Below are positions 23,930-32,473 of a stretch of DNA of 40,971 bases, in pieces. How positions within the stretch are numbered: position 1 is the stretch's first letter; each line of letters begins with the position of its first letter. A program made the translations under genes and the position numbers. Below the pieces are notes generated by a model, which saw only the letters and a list, made by a program, of their open reading frames with translations, was not told where the DNA came from and made no database searches. Origin of the DNA: Candidatus Omnitrophota bacterium (GTDB lineage: Bacteria > Omnitrophota > Gorgyraeia > Aquiviventales > Aquiviventaceae); contig JACQHS010000110.1 in the NCBI GenBank assembly GCA_016198915.1, positions 1 through 40,971 of the forward strand. Direction: 5' to 3'.

Positions 23930-26900
23930 ATGGTAGCTGAGCGTATCCGAGGAGCGGCAAGCGAAGTCGCAGGGATCTCCGCGAGGCCTCTGCGGCTCGT
24001 GATGATGGCGCTGGTCTGCGCGTTGGTGAGCATCGGGTTCGGCGGCGACTCGAGCGCGGCTTTGGCGGTTCAGGATGCGCTTACCAATGGTGGGTTCGAA
24101 CATCCCGAGGACGGTGCGCAGAGCCCGGAGGGCTGGGAAGTTGGGGGGCGGACGGAGCGCGTCGAGTCCTCCGCGGATGGTGGGGGGGCATGGGCGTTGC
24201 GGCTGTCCTCCACAACGGAGGAGCCGAATCCGAGGGCGTCGCAATCGCTGGACGTTGTCCAGCCGCTTGCGACGGCGGTCACGGTGGCGGGCCTGGTGAG
24301 GATCAAGGATGTGCATCCCATCGGTGACGGGAAGGGCGCCGCCAAGGTCACCGTCAGCTTCTTGTCGGTGGATGGCCGCGTGATCCGTCGCAAGACGATC
24401 CGAACATGGGATGGCACGTTCGGCTGGCGCCCGTGGTCCGGCTCCGTGCGCATCCCGAAGGGCGCCGGCCGGCTTGAGCTCGCGCTCGAGCTGGAGGAGG
24501 CCCTGGGACAGGCCACATTCGATGCCGTGCAGCTGCTGTGGGGCCTGCCGGACGACCATGACCGCGAGAACCTCGTCGTCGATGGCGGGTTCGAGTATGT
24601 GAACCCCCTGTCGGTCTGGGAACTGGATCAGGGAGCGAAAGTGGTGTATCCCGGCGCCGAAGGCCATGCCGCATTGGAGATTTCACGGGACCAACCCGGG
24701 CACGCTGCCGCCCGTCAGCGGCTCGTGTTCGCTGAGGCGTCGATCCGGGAGGCGACACTCACGTTTGACCTCAAGCTGAAGAAGGTCAAGGCACGAGCGC
24801 CCGGGGGAGGCGCGAAGGTGGAGCTGGGCTTCTGGGATCGTGAAGGCGAGCCCGTGGGGAAGCCGGTTGTGGTGGGTCCATGGGCAGGGACACAGGAGAC
24901 TTGGAAGTCGCGCGCCAAACAAGTGCGGGTTCCGCCTGCGGCAAGCGAGGCGACGCTGGGTCTGTTGCTGGATCAGGCGCGCGGAACGGCCTGGTTCGAT
25001 GGGGTGCGGCTGGCGGCGCACGGGGCCGAGGGGCCGCTGGTGCGTCGTCTGGAGTCCCGAACGGACATCGCGACCTGGAGAGTCATTGAGCCCAGCATCG
25101 GACCCTTGGAGCCGCCGTTTGATGCGAGCGGGTTGCTCAATCCGCCCGCGGGGCAGCACGGATTCCTGACCGTGGAGGACGGCCGTTTTGTCTTCGAGGA
25201 CGGGACACCCGCGCGCTTCTTCGGCGTCAATATTGACGCGGCCGCCAACTTCCCGAGCCATGAGCACGCTGACCGCTTCGCCGAGCGGCTGGCGCAGCTT
25301 GGGTGCAACCTCGTGCGGCTGCATCATCTGGATGCCCCGTGGGCCGACCCCAACATCTTCGCTGCCGAATTCGAGGACACCCAGCATCTCTCGCGCGAGA
25401 GCCTGGACCGGCTTGACTACTTCATCGCGCAGCTCAAGGCGCGGGGGATCTACATCTACATGGATCTGTTGGTCAGCCGCCAGTTCAAGTCCGGGGATGG
25501 CGTGCCGGCCTACCGGCAGCTCTCGCGAGGGGCGAAGATCGCCGCCCAGTACAGCCCGCGGCTGATTCAGCTGCAGAAGGCGTATGCGCGCGATCTGCTC
25601 ACCCACTATAACCGGTACACGCGGACGCGGCTGGTCGAGGAGCCGGCGCTCGTCCTGGTTGACCTGATCAACGAGAGTTCGCTCGCGGCTGACTCGAAGC
25701 GGTTCAAGGAGCTCCCAGGGCCCTACCGCGATGAGCTGCAGCTGCTCTGGGGGGAATATCTGTCCGGTCAGGGCGTGGATCGCGCCACGATGGACGCGGA
25801 GCGCTATCTTGAAGTCGACGATCCGTTCGTGCAGGGATTCTACACGAACCTCCAGCAGCGCTACTTTGACGAGCTGTACGGCTACCTCCGCGGGCTCGGG
25901 CTTTCGATTCCGATTGCGGGAAGCAACCGCAGCACCCTGTCGCTGAGGACCTGGGAGCTTGCGACCAACGCCACACTGGATTTCATTGATCGGCATGACT
26001 ACTGGGACCATCCGAAGGGCGGGTACGGGGACCTGGTGCGATTCCACAATCGCTCGATGATCGAAGGCGGCCAGGAGCACCATCCGATCGCCAAGCTGAG
26101 TGTACAGCGTGTGGCGGGCGTGCCGTTCGTGGTGAGCGAGTGGAACATCCCCTGGCCCAATGAGTACCGGGCGGTCGGTCCCCTCCTCATGGCGGCCTAT
26201 GCCTCATTTCAGAATTGGGACGGCCTACTCCTCTTCACCTACGATGGGGATCTCGCCGCCACGCGAATCGCGAATAACTTTGATGTCAGTACAATGCCGG
26301 AGCAGTTCCTGCAGCTTCCAGCCGCAGCTCGGCTCTTCCACCGCCGAGAGGTCCAGCCGGCGCGTCTCACTCGCGCGTATCCCATCGACGCAGAGCACCA
26401 GAGCATCAGCCCGGGGCTTCCGCTTCGGCACGGTGTAGCGCGCGTTGCGGGGGATGCCGCACCACCCAAAGCGCTGGCCATGGCGAGCAACCCCTGGGTG
26501 AGCGATACCGGCGAGCTGGCCTGGGATGAACGGCACGGGCGCGTCTCGATCAAGACGGCTCGTGTACAAGCCGTTGTCGGACAGATGGGGGACGGACCGC
26601 TGTCGCTTCCTGATGCGACGTTCTCGGTGGAGACGCCTTTTGCCTCCGTGGTGCTCTCGAGCCTGGATGAGCAGCCGGTCGTGAGCTCGCGGCACCTGTT
26701 GCTGACGACGGTCGCGCGATCGGAGAACACCGGGACGGTCTATAACGCGACGCGGACGCTGCTGCGGGACAGCGGCACGGGCCCTATCCTCATGGAGCCG
26801 GTGATGGGCTCCGTATCCATGCCGCTGGGCGGGCGTCGACCGACCGGGGTGTTTGCGCTGGATACCACTGGACGCCGGGTGAGCGAGGTGGCGGCTTCCG

Positions 26901-26974
26901 TGCGTGAGGGCTCGATCGAGGTGCCGCTGGGCGAAGCCCTCGCCTATGAAATCGTGTTTGAGGAGCCCTCATGA
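23930..26974 (+). CDS. Secreted multidomain glycoside hydrolase (GH5-like TIM barrel) with two N-terminal beta-sandwich modules
   Basis: 1014 residues. After a long basic n-region, a hydrophobic signal ('RLVMMALVCALVSIGFGG') ends near 'SSAALA'. Two carbohydrate-binding-like modules begin near residues 50 ('LTNGGFEHP') and 213 ('NLVVDGGFEYV'). The barrel starts near 410 ('FFGVNIDAAANFPSHEHADRF'). 'VLVDLINESSL' gives an N-E acid/base (Glu582), and 'FVVSEWNIPWPNE' gives the nucleophile (Glu737), the clan GH-A arrangement. A C-terminal beta-sandwich of about 180 residues ends the protein. GH genes inside EPS loci, such as pslG, trim or release polymer during synthesis; I infer a similar job. TTG 23915 is an alternative start, but ATG 23930 has a GAGG upstream. 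The substrate is unknown. Confidence 0.8.
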   Translation: MVAERIRGAASEVAGISARPLRLVMMALVCALVSIGFGGDSSAALAVQDALTNGGFEHPEDGAQSPEGWEVGGRTERVESSADGGGAWALRLSSTTEEPNPRASQSLDVVQPLATAVTVAGLVRIKDVHPIGDGKGAAKVTVSFLSVDGRVIRRKTIRTWDGTFGWRPWSGSVRIPKGAGRLELALELEEALGQATFDAVQLLWGLPDDHDRENLVVDGGFEYVNPLSVWELDQGAKVVYPGAEGHAALEISRDQPGHAAARQRLVFAEASIREATLTFDLKLKKVKARAPGGGAKVELGFWDREGEPVGKPVVVGPWAGTQETWKSRAKQVRVPPAASEATLGLLLDQARGTAWFDGVRLAAHGAEGPLVRRLESRTDIATWRVIEPSIGPLEPPFDASGLLNPPAGQHGFLTVEDGRFVFEDGTPARFFGVNIDAAANFPSHEHADRFAERLAQLGCNLVRLHHLDAPWADPNIFAAEFEDTQHLSRESLDRLDYFIAQLKARGIYIYMDLLVSRQFKSGDGVPAYRQLSRGAKIAAQYSPRLIQLQKAYARDLLTHYNRYTRTRLVEEPALVLVDLINESSLAADSKRFKELPGPYRDELQLLWGEYLSGQGVDRATMDAERYLEVDDPFVQGFYTNLQQRYFDELYGYLRGLGLSIPIAGSNRSTLSLRTWELATNATLDFIDRHDYWDHPKGGYGDLVRFHNRSMIEGGQEHHPIAKLSVQRVAGVPFVVSEWNIPWPNEYRAVGPLLMAAYASFQNWDGLLLFTYDGDLAATRIANNFDVSTMPEQFLQLPAAARLFHRREVQPARLTRAYPIDAEHQSISPGLPLRHGVARVAGDAAPPKALAMASNPWVSDTGELAWDERHGRVSIKTARVQAVVGQMGDGPLSLPDATFSVETPFASVVLSSLDEQPVVSSRHLLLTTVARSENTGTVYNATRTLLRDSGTGPILMEPVMGSVSMPLGGRRPTGVFALDTTGRRVSEVAASVREGSIEVPLGEALAYEIVFEEPS

Positions 26975-28422
26975 TCAAACGCTCAGAGGTGTTCGTCAAA
27001 CAGCTCGTGCTGCTAATCGATCTGGCGGTTCTGGTGGTGGCGTTTCTCGCCACCTATGCCCTCCGACAGTCGGTTCAGACGTTCTATCTGCTGGACCTCA
27101 TTCCCGGCCGCGAGGCGATCGGCGAGCTCTATCCGCTGGATCGCTACCTCTGGTTGTTGCTGATCATCCTGCCGCTCTGGATTGGCATACTCTACGCGCT
27201 GGGCGGCTACCGGGAGCTTCGCAACAAATCGTACCGTCAGATTGCGGCGGTGGTGCTGAAGGCCTGCGCGTTGGGACTGCTGTTCTTCGGCTCCTTCGTC
27301 TTTGTCTTGAAGCTCCATTATGTCAGCCGACTCTTCATGGGGATGTTTTTCCTGCTCAGCTTCCTGCTGCTGGCGTACGAGCGGACGGTCGTGATCGTGT
27401 GTTTCCATCTCATGCTGCAGCGGGGGTACTTCCATCGGAATCTCCTCCTAGTGGGGACGGGCCGGCGCGCCCGCGCGGTCATCAAGGATATCCAGGGCCA
27501 CCAGAACTGGGGGGTCGGGTTTGTCGGACTCCTCGATGCCGATCCGGGCATGGTGGAGCAGCACGTGGAGGGTGTCGAGGTCATCGGCACCCTGGAGGAG
27601 CTGCCCCGCATGCTGCAGGAGCGCGTCATCGATGAGGTGGTCTTCGTCGTACCGCGGACCTGGATGGCCAGGATTGAGGAAGCGATCCGCGCCTGCGAGC
27701 TGGCGGGTGTGCGGGCCTCGGTGGCGGTGGATCTGTTCAACATGCGCTTTGCCAAATCGCATCCCTCCGCCCTCAATGGCACGCCGTTCATCAGCTTCGA
27801 TACGACGTCGACGGATCAATGGCAGGTCGCGCTCAAGCGCGTGCTCGACGTGGTGATCGCGGGCCTCGGCCTCGTGGTCCTGTTGCCGCTGTTTGTGGTG
27901 GTCAGCCTGCTGATCAAGGCGACCTCCTCGGGCCCCGTGCTGTTCCAGCAGGTGCGGTGCGGGCTCAACGGTCGTCGGTTTACCCTCTACAAGTTCCGCT
28001 CAATGGTCATGGATGCGGAGGCGAAGCGAGCGGAACTGGCGCACCTGAACGAGCTCAACGGCCCGGTCTTCAAGCTGACCAACGATCCGCGCCTGACGCC
28101 GGTCGGCCGCTGGCTGCGGAAGATGAGCCTCGACGAGTTGCCTCAGCTGTACAACGTCTTCAAGGGGGAGATGAGCCTGGTGGGACCGCGACCGCCCATC
28201 CCGGGCGAGGTGGAGCAGTATCAAGCCTGGCAGCGCAGGCGGCTCAGCATGCGACCGGGGATCACCGGCCAATGGCAGGTGAACGGCCGCAATCATATCG
28301 TGGACTTTGACAAATGGATGCGGCTGGACCTCGAGTACATCGATCGGTGGTCTCTGGCGCTCGATGTGAAGATTCTGGCCAAGACGATCCCGGCGGTGTT
28401 CTTCGGGGTCGGGGCCAAATAG
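26971..28422 (+). CDS. Undecaprenyl-phosphate phosphoglycosyltransferase (WbaP/WcaJ family)
   Basis: 483 residues, the usual length for a large polyprenol phosphate PGT. Four or five N-terminal membrane helices come first, then a CoA-binding-like Rossmann region ('NLLLVGTGRRARAVIKDI', 'GLLDADPGMV', 'VDEVVFVVP' type). The C-terminal catalytic domain begins with the re-entrant helix 'KRVLDVVIAGLGLVVLLPLF'. It has 'LYKFRSMVMDAEAKR', the catalytic Asp-Glu dyad in 'MSLDELPQLYNVFKGEMSLVG' (Asp388, Glu389) and 'RPPIPGEVEQY'. It starts the repeat unit by moving a sugar-1-phosphate to undecaprenyl phosphate on the inner face. It lies after the decorating genes rather than at the locus start and is coupled by ATGA to the glycoside hydrolase gene. 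Confidence 0.93.
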   Translation: MIKRSEVFVKQLVLLIDLAVLVVAFLATYALRQSVQTFYLLDLIPGREAIGELYPLDRYLWLLLIILPLWIGILYALGGYRELRNKSYRQIAAVVLKACALGLLFFGSFVFVLKLHYVSRLFMGMFFLLSFLLLAYERTVVIVCFHLMLQRGYFHRNLLLVGTGRRARAVIKDIQGHQNWGVGFVGLLDADPGMVEQHVEGVEVIGTLEELPRMLQERVIDEVVFVVPRTWMARIEEAIRACELAGVRASVAVDLFNMRFAKSHPSALNGTPFISFDTTSTDQWQVALKRVLDVVIAGLGLVVLLPLFVVVSLLIKATSSGPVLFQQVRCGLNGRRFTLYKFRSMVMDAEAKRAELAHLNELNGPVFKLTNDPRLTPVGRWLRKMSLDELPQLYNVFKGEMSLVGPRPPIPGEVEQYQAWQRRRLSMRPGITGQWQVNGRNHIVDFDKWMRLDLEYIDRWSLALDVKILAKTIPAVFFGVGAK

Positions 28423-28439
28423 CGCAGACAACCGAGCCC

Positions 28440-30161
28440 ATGCAGCGAGACCTGGATTGGTTATCGGCGAAGCAGTTTGACCTCCTCGTCATCGGGGGAG
28501 GCATCTACGGCGCGTGCGCGGCCTGGGAGGCGGCACTGCGCGGGCTGTCGGTTGCGCTGGTCGAGCGAGGAGATTTTGGGCAGGCGACGTCGGCGAACAC
28601 GCAGAAGATTGTCCACGGAGGCCTGCGCTACCTCCAGTCGTTTGACGTGAGGCGGATGCTGGAGTCCATTCGGGAACGGAGGGCCTTGTTGCGGGTTGCG
28701 CCGCATCTCGTGCACCCCTTGCCATTCCTGATGCCGATCAATGGCCGGGGCCTCCGAAGCAAAGCGGCGATGGCGGCCGCATTCCTGGTGAATGACCTGG
28801 TGAGCTGGGACCGAAACCGAGAGATGCGCGATCCAGCCCAGCACATCCCTCGCTGCCGCGTGGTATCGAGAGATGAATGCCTCCGACTGGCACCCGGCAT
28901 CGCCAAGGAGGGACTGACCGGCGGGGCCCTGTGGTATGACGGGCAGATCGACAACTCGGAGCGGCTGACCCTCTCGTTTCTGGAGGGTGCCGTGGACCTT
29001 GGGGCAGCGATCGCGAACTACGTCCGGGTCACCAAGTTCCGCTTGGAGGGCAAACGGGTGACCGGCGTGGAGGCGATCGATACCGTGACGGGCAGAAGGC
29101 TCGTCGTCCGAGCCCGCGTCGTGCTGAATACGAGCGGGCCCTGGGTCGATCGGGTGCTGGATCTCCTGGAGGCTCAATCGGTTTCCAGGAAGACGCGCCT
29201 CGTGAAGGCGATGAATCTCGTGACACGCCCGCTGACGCAGGGTGTGGCGCTGGCTGTCCCGAGTGCTGGCGGCAGCAAGACACGCTCACGTCTGTGGTTC
29301 ATGACCCCATGGCGGGATCGCTCAATCGTCGGGACCGCCTATGCGCCCTCCGATGGGGACCCGGAACACTGTCGGGCAAGCGCTGCAGACATTCGGAACA
29401 TGATTGATGTCACCAACCAGGCCTACCCCCCCGCACAGCTCACGACGGACGATGTGGCATTCGTGCATGTCGGGTTGGTGCCGGCGGCTCGTTCGGCAGC
29501 GGAGCCCGATGGCGTGGCGCTCGAGCCCCATTACCAGATCATCGATCATCGACGGCAGAACGGGATCGAGGGGCTCATCTCTGTGGTCGGCGTGAAGTAC
29601 ACCACGGCGCGCGACGTCGCTGCGAAAGCGGTGGATGCCGTCCTGACCAGGTTGGGGAGACCCGTACACAGCAGCCGCAGCGGCGAGACCCCGGTGCATG
29701 GAGGGGCTATCAGCAACGTGCGCAAGTTTCTCGATGACGCCATTGACCGGGCCCCTGGGGGCTTGGGGGCGACGGTTGTTCGGCACCTGGTGCGTGGCTA
29801 CGGCTGTGCGTACCCGGAGGTGCTCAGGTGGCTCGATGAGGACGCGGCGCTCGGCGAGCCTCTCGACGGCTCCTCCGAAGTCATCAAGGCGGAAGTGGTC
29901 CACGCGGTGCGGGAGGAGATGGCGCTTACGCTTGGAGATGTCGTCTTTCGGCGGACCGATCTGGGGTCGCGAGGCGACCCCGGCGAGGCCTGCCTGCGCC
30001 GGTGCGCGCAGATCATGGCGCGGGAGCTTGGGTGGGGTCCCGCGCGCGCAGCCGAGGAAGTGCGCGAGGTCCAGGCCGCGTTTCCAAAGCGCTCGAAGGC
30101 CGGGGCGCATCTGAGCGTCGTCGACGCTCCCGTCGGCACGCACGAAGAGGTCGCCGCATGA
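28440..30161 (+). CDS. FAD-dependent glycerol-3-phosphate dehydrogenase (GlpD-like)
   Basis: 573 residues. The FAD-binding dinucleotide fold opens with 'FDLLVIGGGIYGACAAWEA' (G-G-G-x-x-G) and 'VALVERGDFGQATSANTQKIVHGGLRYLQ', which is close to the GlpD signature. 'VLNTSGPWVD' and the C-terminal 'EEMALTLGDVVFRRTDLG' match the DAO_C domain. GlpD oxidises sn-glycerol-3-phosphate to dihydroxyacetone phosphate at the inner membrane and passes electrons to quinone. Its place in an EPS operon, 17 bases after the PGT and overlapping a GT4, is unusual. It may adjust a glycerol-phosphate pool or act on a related polyol phosphate. ATG 28440 gives the normal family start. Confidence 0.87.
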   Translation: MQRDLDWLSAKQFDLLVIGGGIYGACAAWEAALRGLSVALVERGDFGQATSANTQKIVHGGLRYLQSFDVRRMLESIRERRALLRVAPHLVHPLPFLMPINGRGLRSKAAMAAAFLVNDLVSWDRNREMRDPAQHIPRCRVVSRDECLRLAPGIAKEGLTGGALWYDGQIDNSERLTLSFLEGAVDLGAAIANYVRVTKFRLEGKRVTGVEAIDTVTGRRLVVRARVVLNTSGPWVDRVLDLLEAQSVSRKTRLVKAMNLVTRPLTQGVALAVPSAGGSKTRSRLWFMTPWRDRSIVGTAYAPSDGDPEHCRASAADIRNMIDVTNQAYPPAQLTTDDVAFVHVGLVPAARSAAEPDGVALEPHYQIIDHRRQNGIEGLISVVGVKYTTARDVAAKAVDAVLTRLGRPVHSSRSGETPVHGGAISNVRKFLDDAIDRAPGGLGATVVRHLVRGYGCAYPEVLRWLDEDAALGEPLDGSSEVIKAEVVHAVREEMALTLGDVVFRRTDLGSRGDPGEACLRRCAQIMARELGWGPARAAEEVREVQAAFPKRSKAGAHLSVVDAPVGTHEEVAA

Positions 30162-31327
30162 AGGTCCTGATGGTCGCCCCCACGTCTTTCTTTGCCGACC
30201 GAGGGTGTCATGTGCGCATCCTCGGGGAGATCCGCGGCTTGCAGGAACTCGGGCATGAGGTCGTGCTGTGCACCTACCCGCTCGGGCGTGACGTGCCGGG
30301 CATTCGGACGTGCCGCACCTGGCCGGTGCCGTGGTACCGGAAGGTCACCGCGGGTCCCTCGTGGCACAAGTACTACATTGACCTCTTGTTGCTCGGCCTG
30401 GTGTGGCGCTGGATCCGGCACTGGCGGCCTGACGTGGTCCACGCCCACCTGCATGAGGGAGGCTGCATTGCCGCCTTGGCGCTGGGCAAGCGACGGATTC
30501 CTCTGGTCTTGGACTACCAGGGCAGCCTGTCCGCCGAGGTCGTGGCGCACGGATTCACCGGGCCGCGGTCCCCGCAGTCCCGGTGGCTCAGACGGCTCGA
30601 GCGGTGGATCGATCACCGGGCCGACGTCGTGCTGACCAGCAGCGACCATGGGAAAGCGGATCTCTCGAGCGCGTTTGGCGTGCCGGAGGATCGGATTCAC
30701 GTCGTGAACGACGGCGTGGACGTGCACCAATTCCGACCGGGCTCCAACGGCCATCTCATCCGCGAGCGCTACGGGATCCCGGCCACGCGGCCGCTGATCA
30801 TCTACACAGGACTCCTGAATGCGTATCAGGGAATCGACCTCCTCCTGGACGCGTTCAAAGAGCTCAAGTCGCGCCAGTTGGAGTTTCACGCGCTGTTGGT
30901 GGGCTATCCGGACGTGGAGCGCTACCGCGCCAAGGCCGCGCGGCTTGGCCTGGGCGATGAGGTGACGTTGACGGGGCGGGTGCCGTTTGAGGAGGTGCCG
31001 GAGCTGTTGGCGGCGTCGGATCTGGCGGTGAGCGCGAAGCTGCCCGGTTCGGAGGGCAACTTGAAGCTCTTCAGCTATCTGGCGTCCGGGCTGCCGACGG
31101 TGGCCTTCGATACGCCGCTCAACCGCGAGGTGATCGGCGAGACCGGCGCGCTGGTCACGGGCGTGGAGCCCGCGGCATTCGCCGAGGGCATCGCACAGCT
31201 GCTCGAGCAGCGCGAGCGCTGGTCGACCCTGGGGGCGATGGCCCGAGCGCGGGCGGCCGAGCGATTCAGTTGGCGCCCCGTGGCCCAGCGGATTGTCGAG
31301 ATCTATCAGCTCCTGCTGAACGACTGA
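30158..31327 (+). CDS. Family 4 glycosyltransferase
   Basis: 389 residues with a GT-B fold: 'MKVLMVAPTSFFADRGCHVRI' at the start (the glycine loop is short), 'PDVVHAHLHEGGCIA', 'VVNDGVDVHQF', 'IIYTGLLNAYQGIDLLLDAF' and the donor site 'LPGSEGNLKLFSYLASGLPTV', in which the first Glu sits in S-E-G-N. It ends in the usual amphipathic helix 'WRPVAQRIVEIYQLLL'. It is coupled to GlpD by ATGA and to the epimerase by a one-base TGATG overlap. It probably adds a late sugar of the repeat unit. Confidence 0.9.
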   Translation: MKVLMVAPTSFFADRGCHVRILGEIRGLQELGHEVVLCTYPLGRDVPGIRTCRTWPVPWYRKVTAGPSWHKYYIDLLLLGLVWRWIRHWRPDVVHAHLHEGGCIAALALGKRRIPLVLDYQGSLSAEVVAHGFTGPRSPQSRWLRRLERWIDHRADVVLTSSDHGKADLSSAFGVPEDRIHVVNDGVDVHQFRPGSNGHLIRERYGIPATRPLIIYTGLLNAYQGIDLLLDAFKELKSRQLEFHALLVGYPDVERYRAKAARLGLGDEVTLTGRVPFEEVPELLAASDLAVSAKLPGSEGNLKLFSYLASGLPTVAFDTPLNREVIGETGALVTGVEPAAFAEGIAQLLEQRERWSTLGAMARARAAERFSWRPVAQRIVEIYQLLLND

Positions 31328-32394
31328 TGAAACCGAACACCTTGGTCACGGGCGCGAACGGCTACACCGGGTACTGGTTCAGTCGGTACCTCGTGAACCG
31401 TGGGGATGTGGTTCGCGCCATGTACTACGTCCCTGATGGGAAGCCGCAGTTCGATGGCGCCTCGCTCCAGTTGATCCCGGGCGATATCCGAGATCGCCGG
31501 CAGGTTGCCGAGGCCCTTGAGGGGATTGAGACGGTCTTCCATATCGCGGCGCTCTACCGGCCGACGAACGTGGGCCGAAAGGACTTCTGGGATGTGAACG
31601 TCGAGGGCACGCGCAACATGGTGGAGCTGGCCGCCAAGGCCGGGGTGAAGCGGTTCGTGCACTGCAGCACGATGGGCGTCCACGGCACGGTGGGCCGTAC
31701 CCCCCTGACCGAAGAGGCCCCGATTCAGCCGGATGACGACTACCAAGAGAGCAAGTGGGAGGGTGAACGCCTGGCCCTCACACTGGCAAACCGGCTGGGT
31801 CTGCCGCTGACGGTGATCCGGCCCGCAGGAATCTACGGTCCCTATGAGACGCGATTCCTGAAGCTCACGCAGCTGATCGCCAGGGGGCGGTTCGTCATGT
31901 TCGGGTCTGGGGAAACCTATTATCACTTTGTCCATGTGCGAGACCTCTCGGAGGCCTTTGTTCTGGCGGCTGAGTCCGACCGCGCCGTCGGGCGCGCGTA
32001 TCTCGTGGGGGACGATTACGCCATCAGCCTCAATCACATGGTGGGGTGCCTGGCGGAGGCGCTCGGCGTCCGTCGGCCGCGTCTGCGGCTGCCCTACGGG
32101 CTCCTGAAGGCGGCTGCCGTGGCGTGCGAGGGCGTGTGCAGGCCGCTGGGGATTGCCCCGCCGATCCATCGGCGGCGGGCGGCGTGGTTCGCGAGTAACC
32201 GGACGTTTGACATTTCCCGCGCCCGCGCGGAGCTTGGGTATCGTCCGGCGATCCGCATCGAAGATGGACTGCGCGAGATGGTGCAGTCCTACCGGGAGGC
32301 GGGGTGGCTGCAGCTCTCGAGCCGAACACCCGCTGGTTCGCACGAGCGGATCGCAACCTGGCGAGTGGAGCATGTGCGGCATCTACGGGTGTAG
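31327..32394 (+). CDS. NAD(P)-dependent epimerase/dehydratase, extended SDR family
   Basis: 355 residues. It has the Rossmann nucleotide loop 'TGANGYTG' (residues 8-15), the 'FHIAALYRPT' and 'VEGTRNMVE' segments, 'HCSTMGVHG' with the catalytic Ser/Thr, and 'YQESKWEGE' with Tyr139 and Lys143. The middle part, 'VIRPAGIYGPYETRFL', matches sugar-nucleotide epimerases and related 3-beta-HSD-like dehydrogenases. It is the only recognisable sugar-nucleotide modifying enzyme in the window. It may make the special sugar of the repeat unit or act on a lipid-linked sugar. The substrate cannot be told. Its end overlaps an asnB stump by 23 bases. Confidence 0.85.
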   Translation: MKPNTLVTGANGYTGYWFSRYLVNRGDVVRAMYYVPDGKPQFDGASLQLIPGDIRDRRQVAEALEGIETVFHIAALYRPTNVGRKDFWDVNVEGTRNMVELAAKAGVKRFVHCSTMGVHGTVGRTPLTEEAPIQPDDDYQESKWEGERLALTLANRLGLPLTVIRPAGIYGPYETRFLKLTQLIARGRFVMFGSGETYYHFVHVRDLSEAFVLAAESDRAVGRAYLVGDDYAISLNHMVGCLAEALGVRRPRLRLPYGLLKAAAVACEGVCRPLGIAPPIHRRRAAWFASNRTFDISRARAELGYRPAIRIEDGLREMVQSYREAGWLQLSSRTPAGSHERIATWRVEHVRHLRV

Positions 32395-32473
32395 CTGGAA
32401 GGACCCCGAGCTCCTCGAGCGGATGGGCTCGGCGCTCGTGCATCGCGGCCCGGATATGGGCGTGCGCACATGA
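32372..32473 (+). pseudogene. N-terminal stump of an AsnB-type glutamine amidotransferase
   Basis: A 33-codon frame begins with M-C-G-I-Y-G, the class II amidotransferase start where Cys2 is the N-terminal nucleophile. It continues with a Met-x6-Leu-x-HRGPD segment, the next conserved block of asparagine synthetase family proteins. It then stops with TGA at 32471-32473, inside the start of the next gene. The full protein is normally about 600 residues, so nearly all of it is missing. AsnB-like genes are common in EPS loci, so this is probably what remains after a deletion that joined the asnB start to the flippase-like gene. The fragment overlaps the epimerase end by 23 bases. A functional short peptide is possible but less likely. 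Confidence 0.75.
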
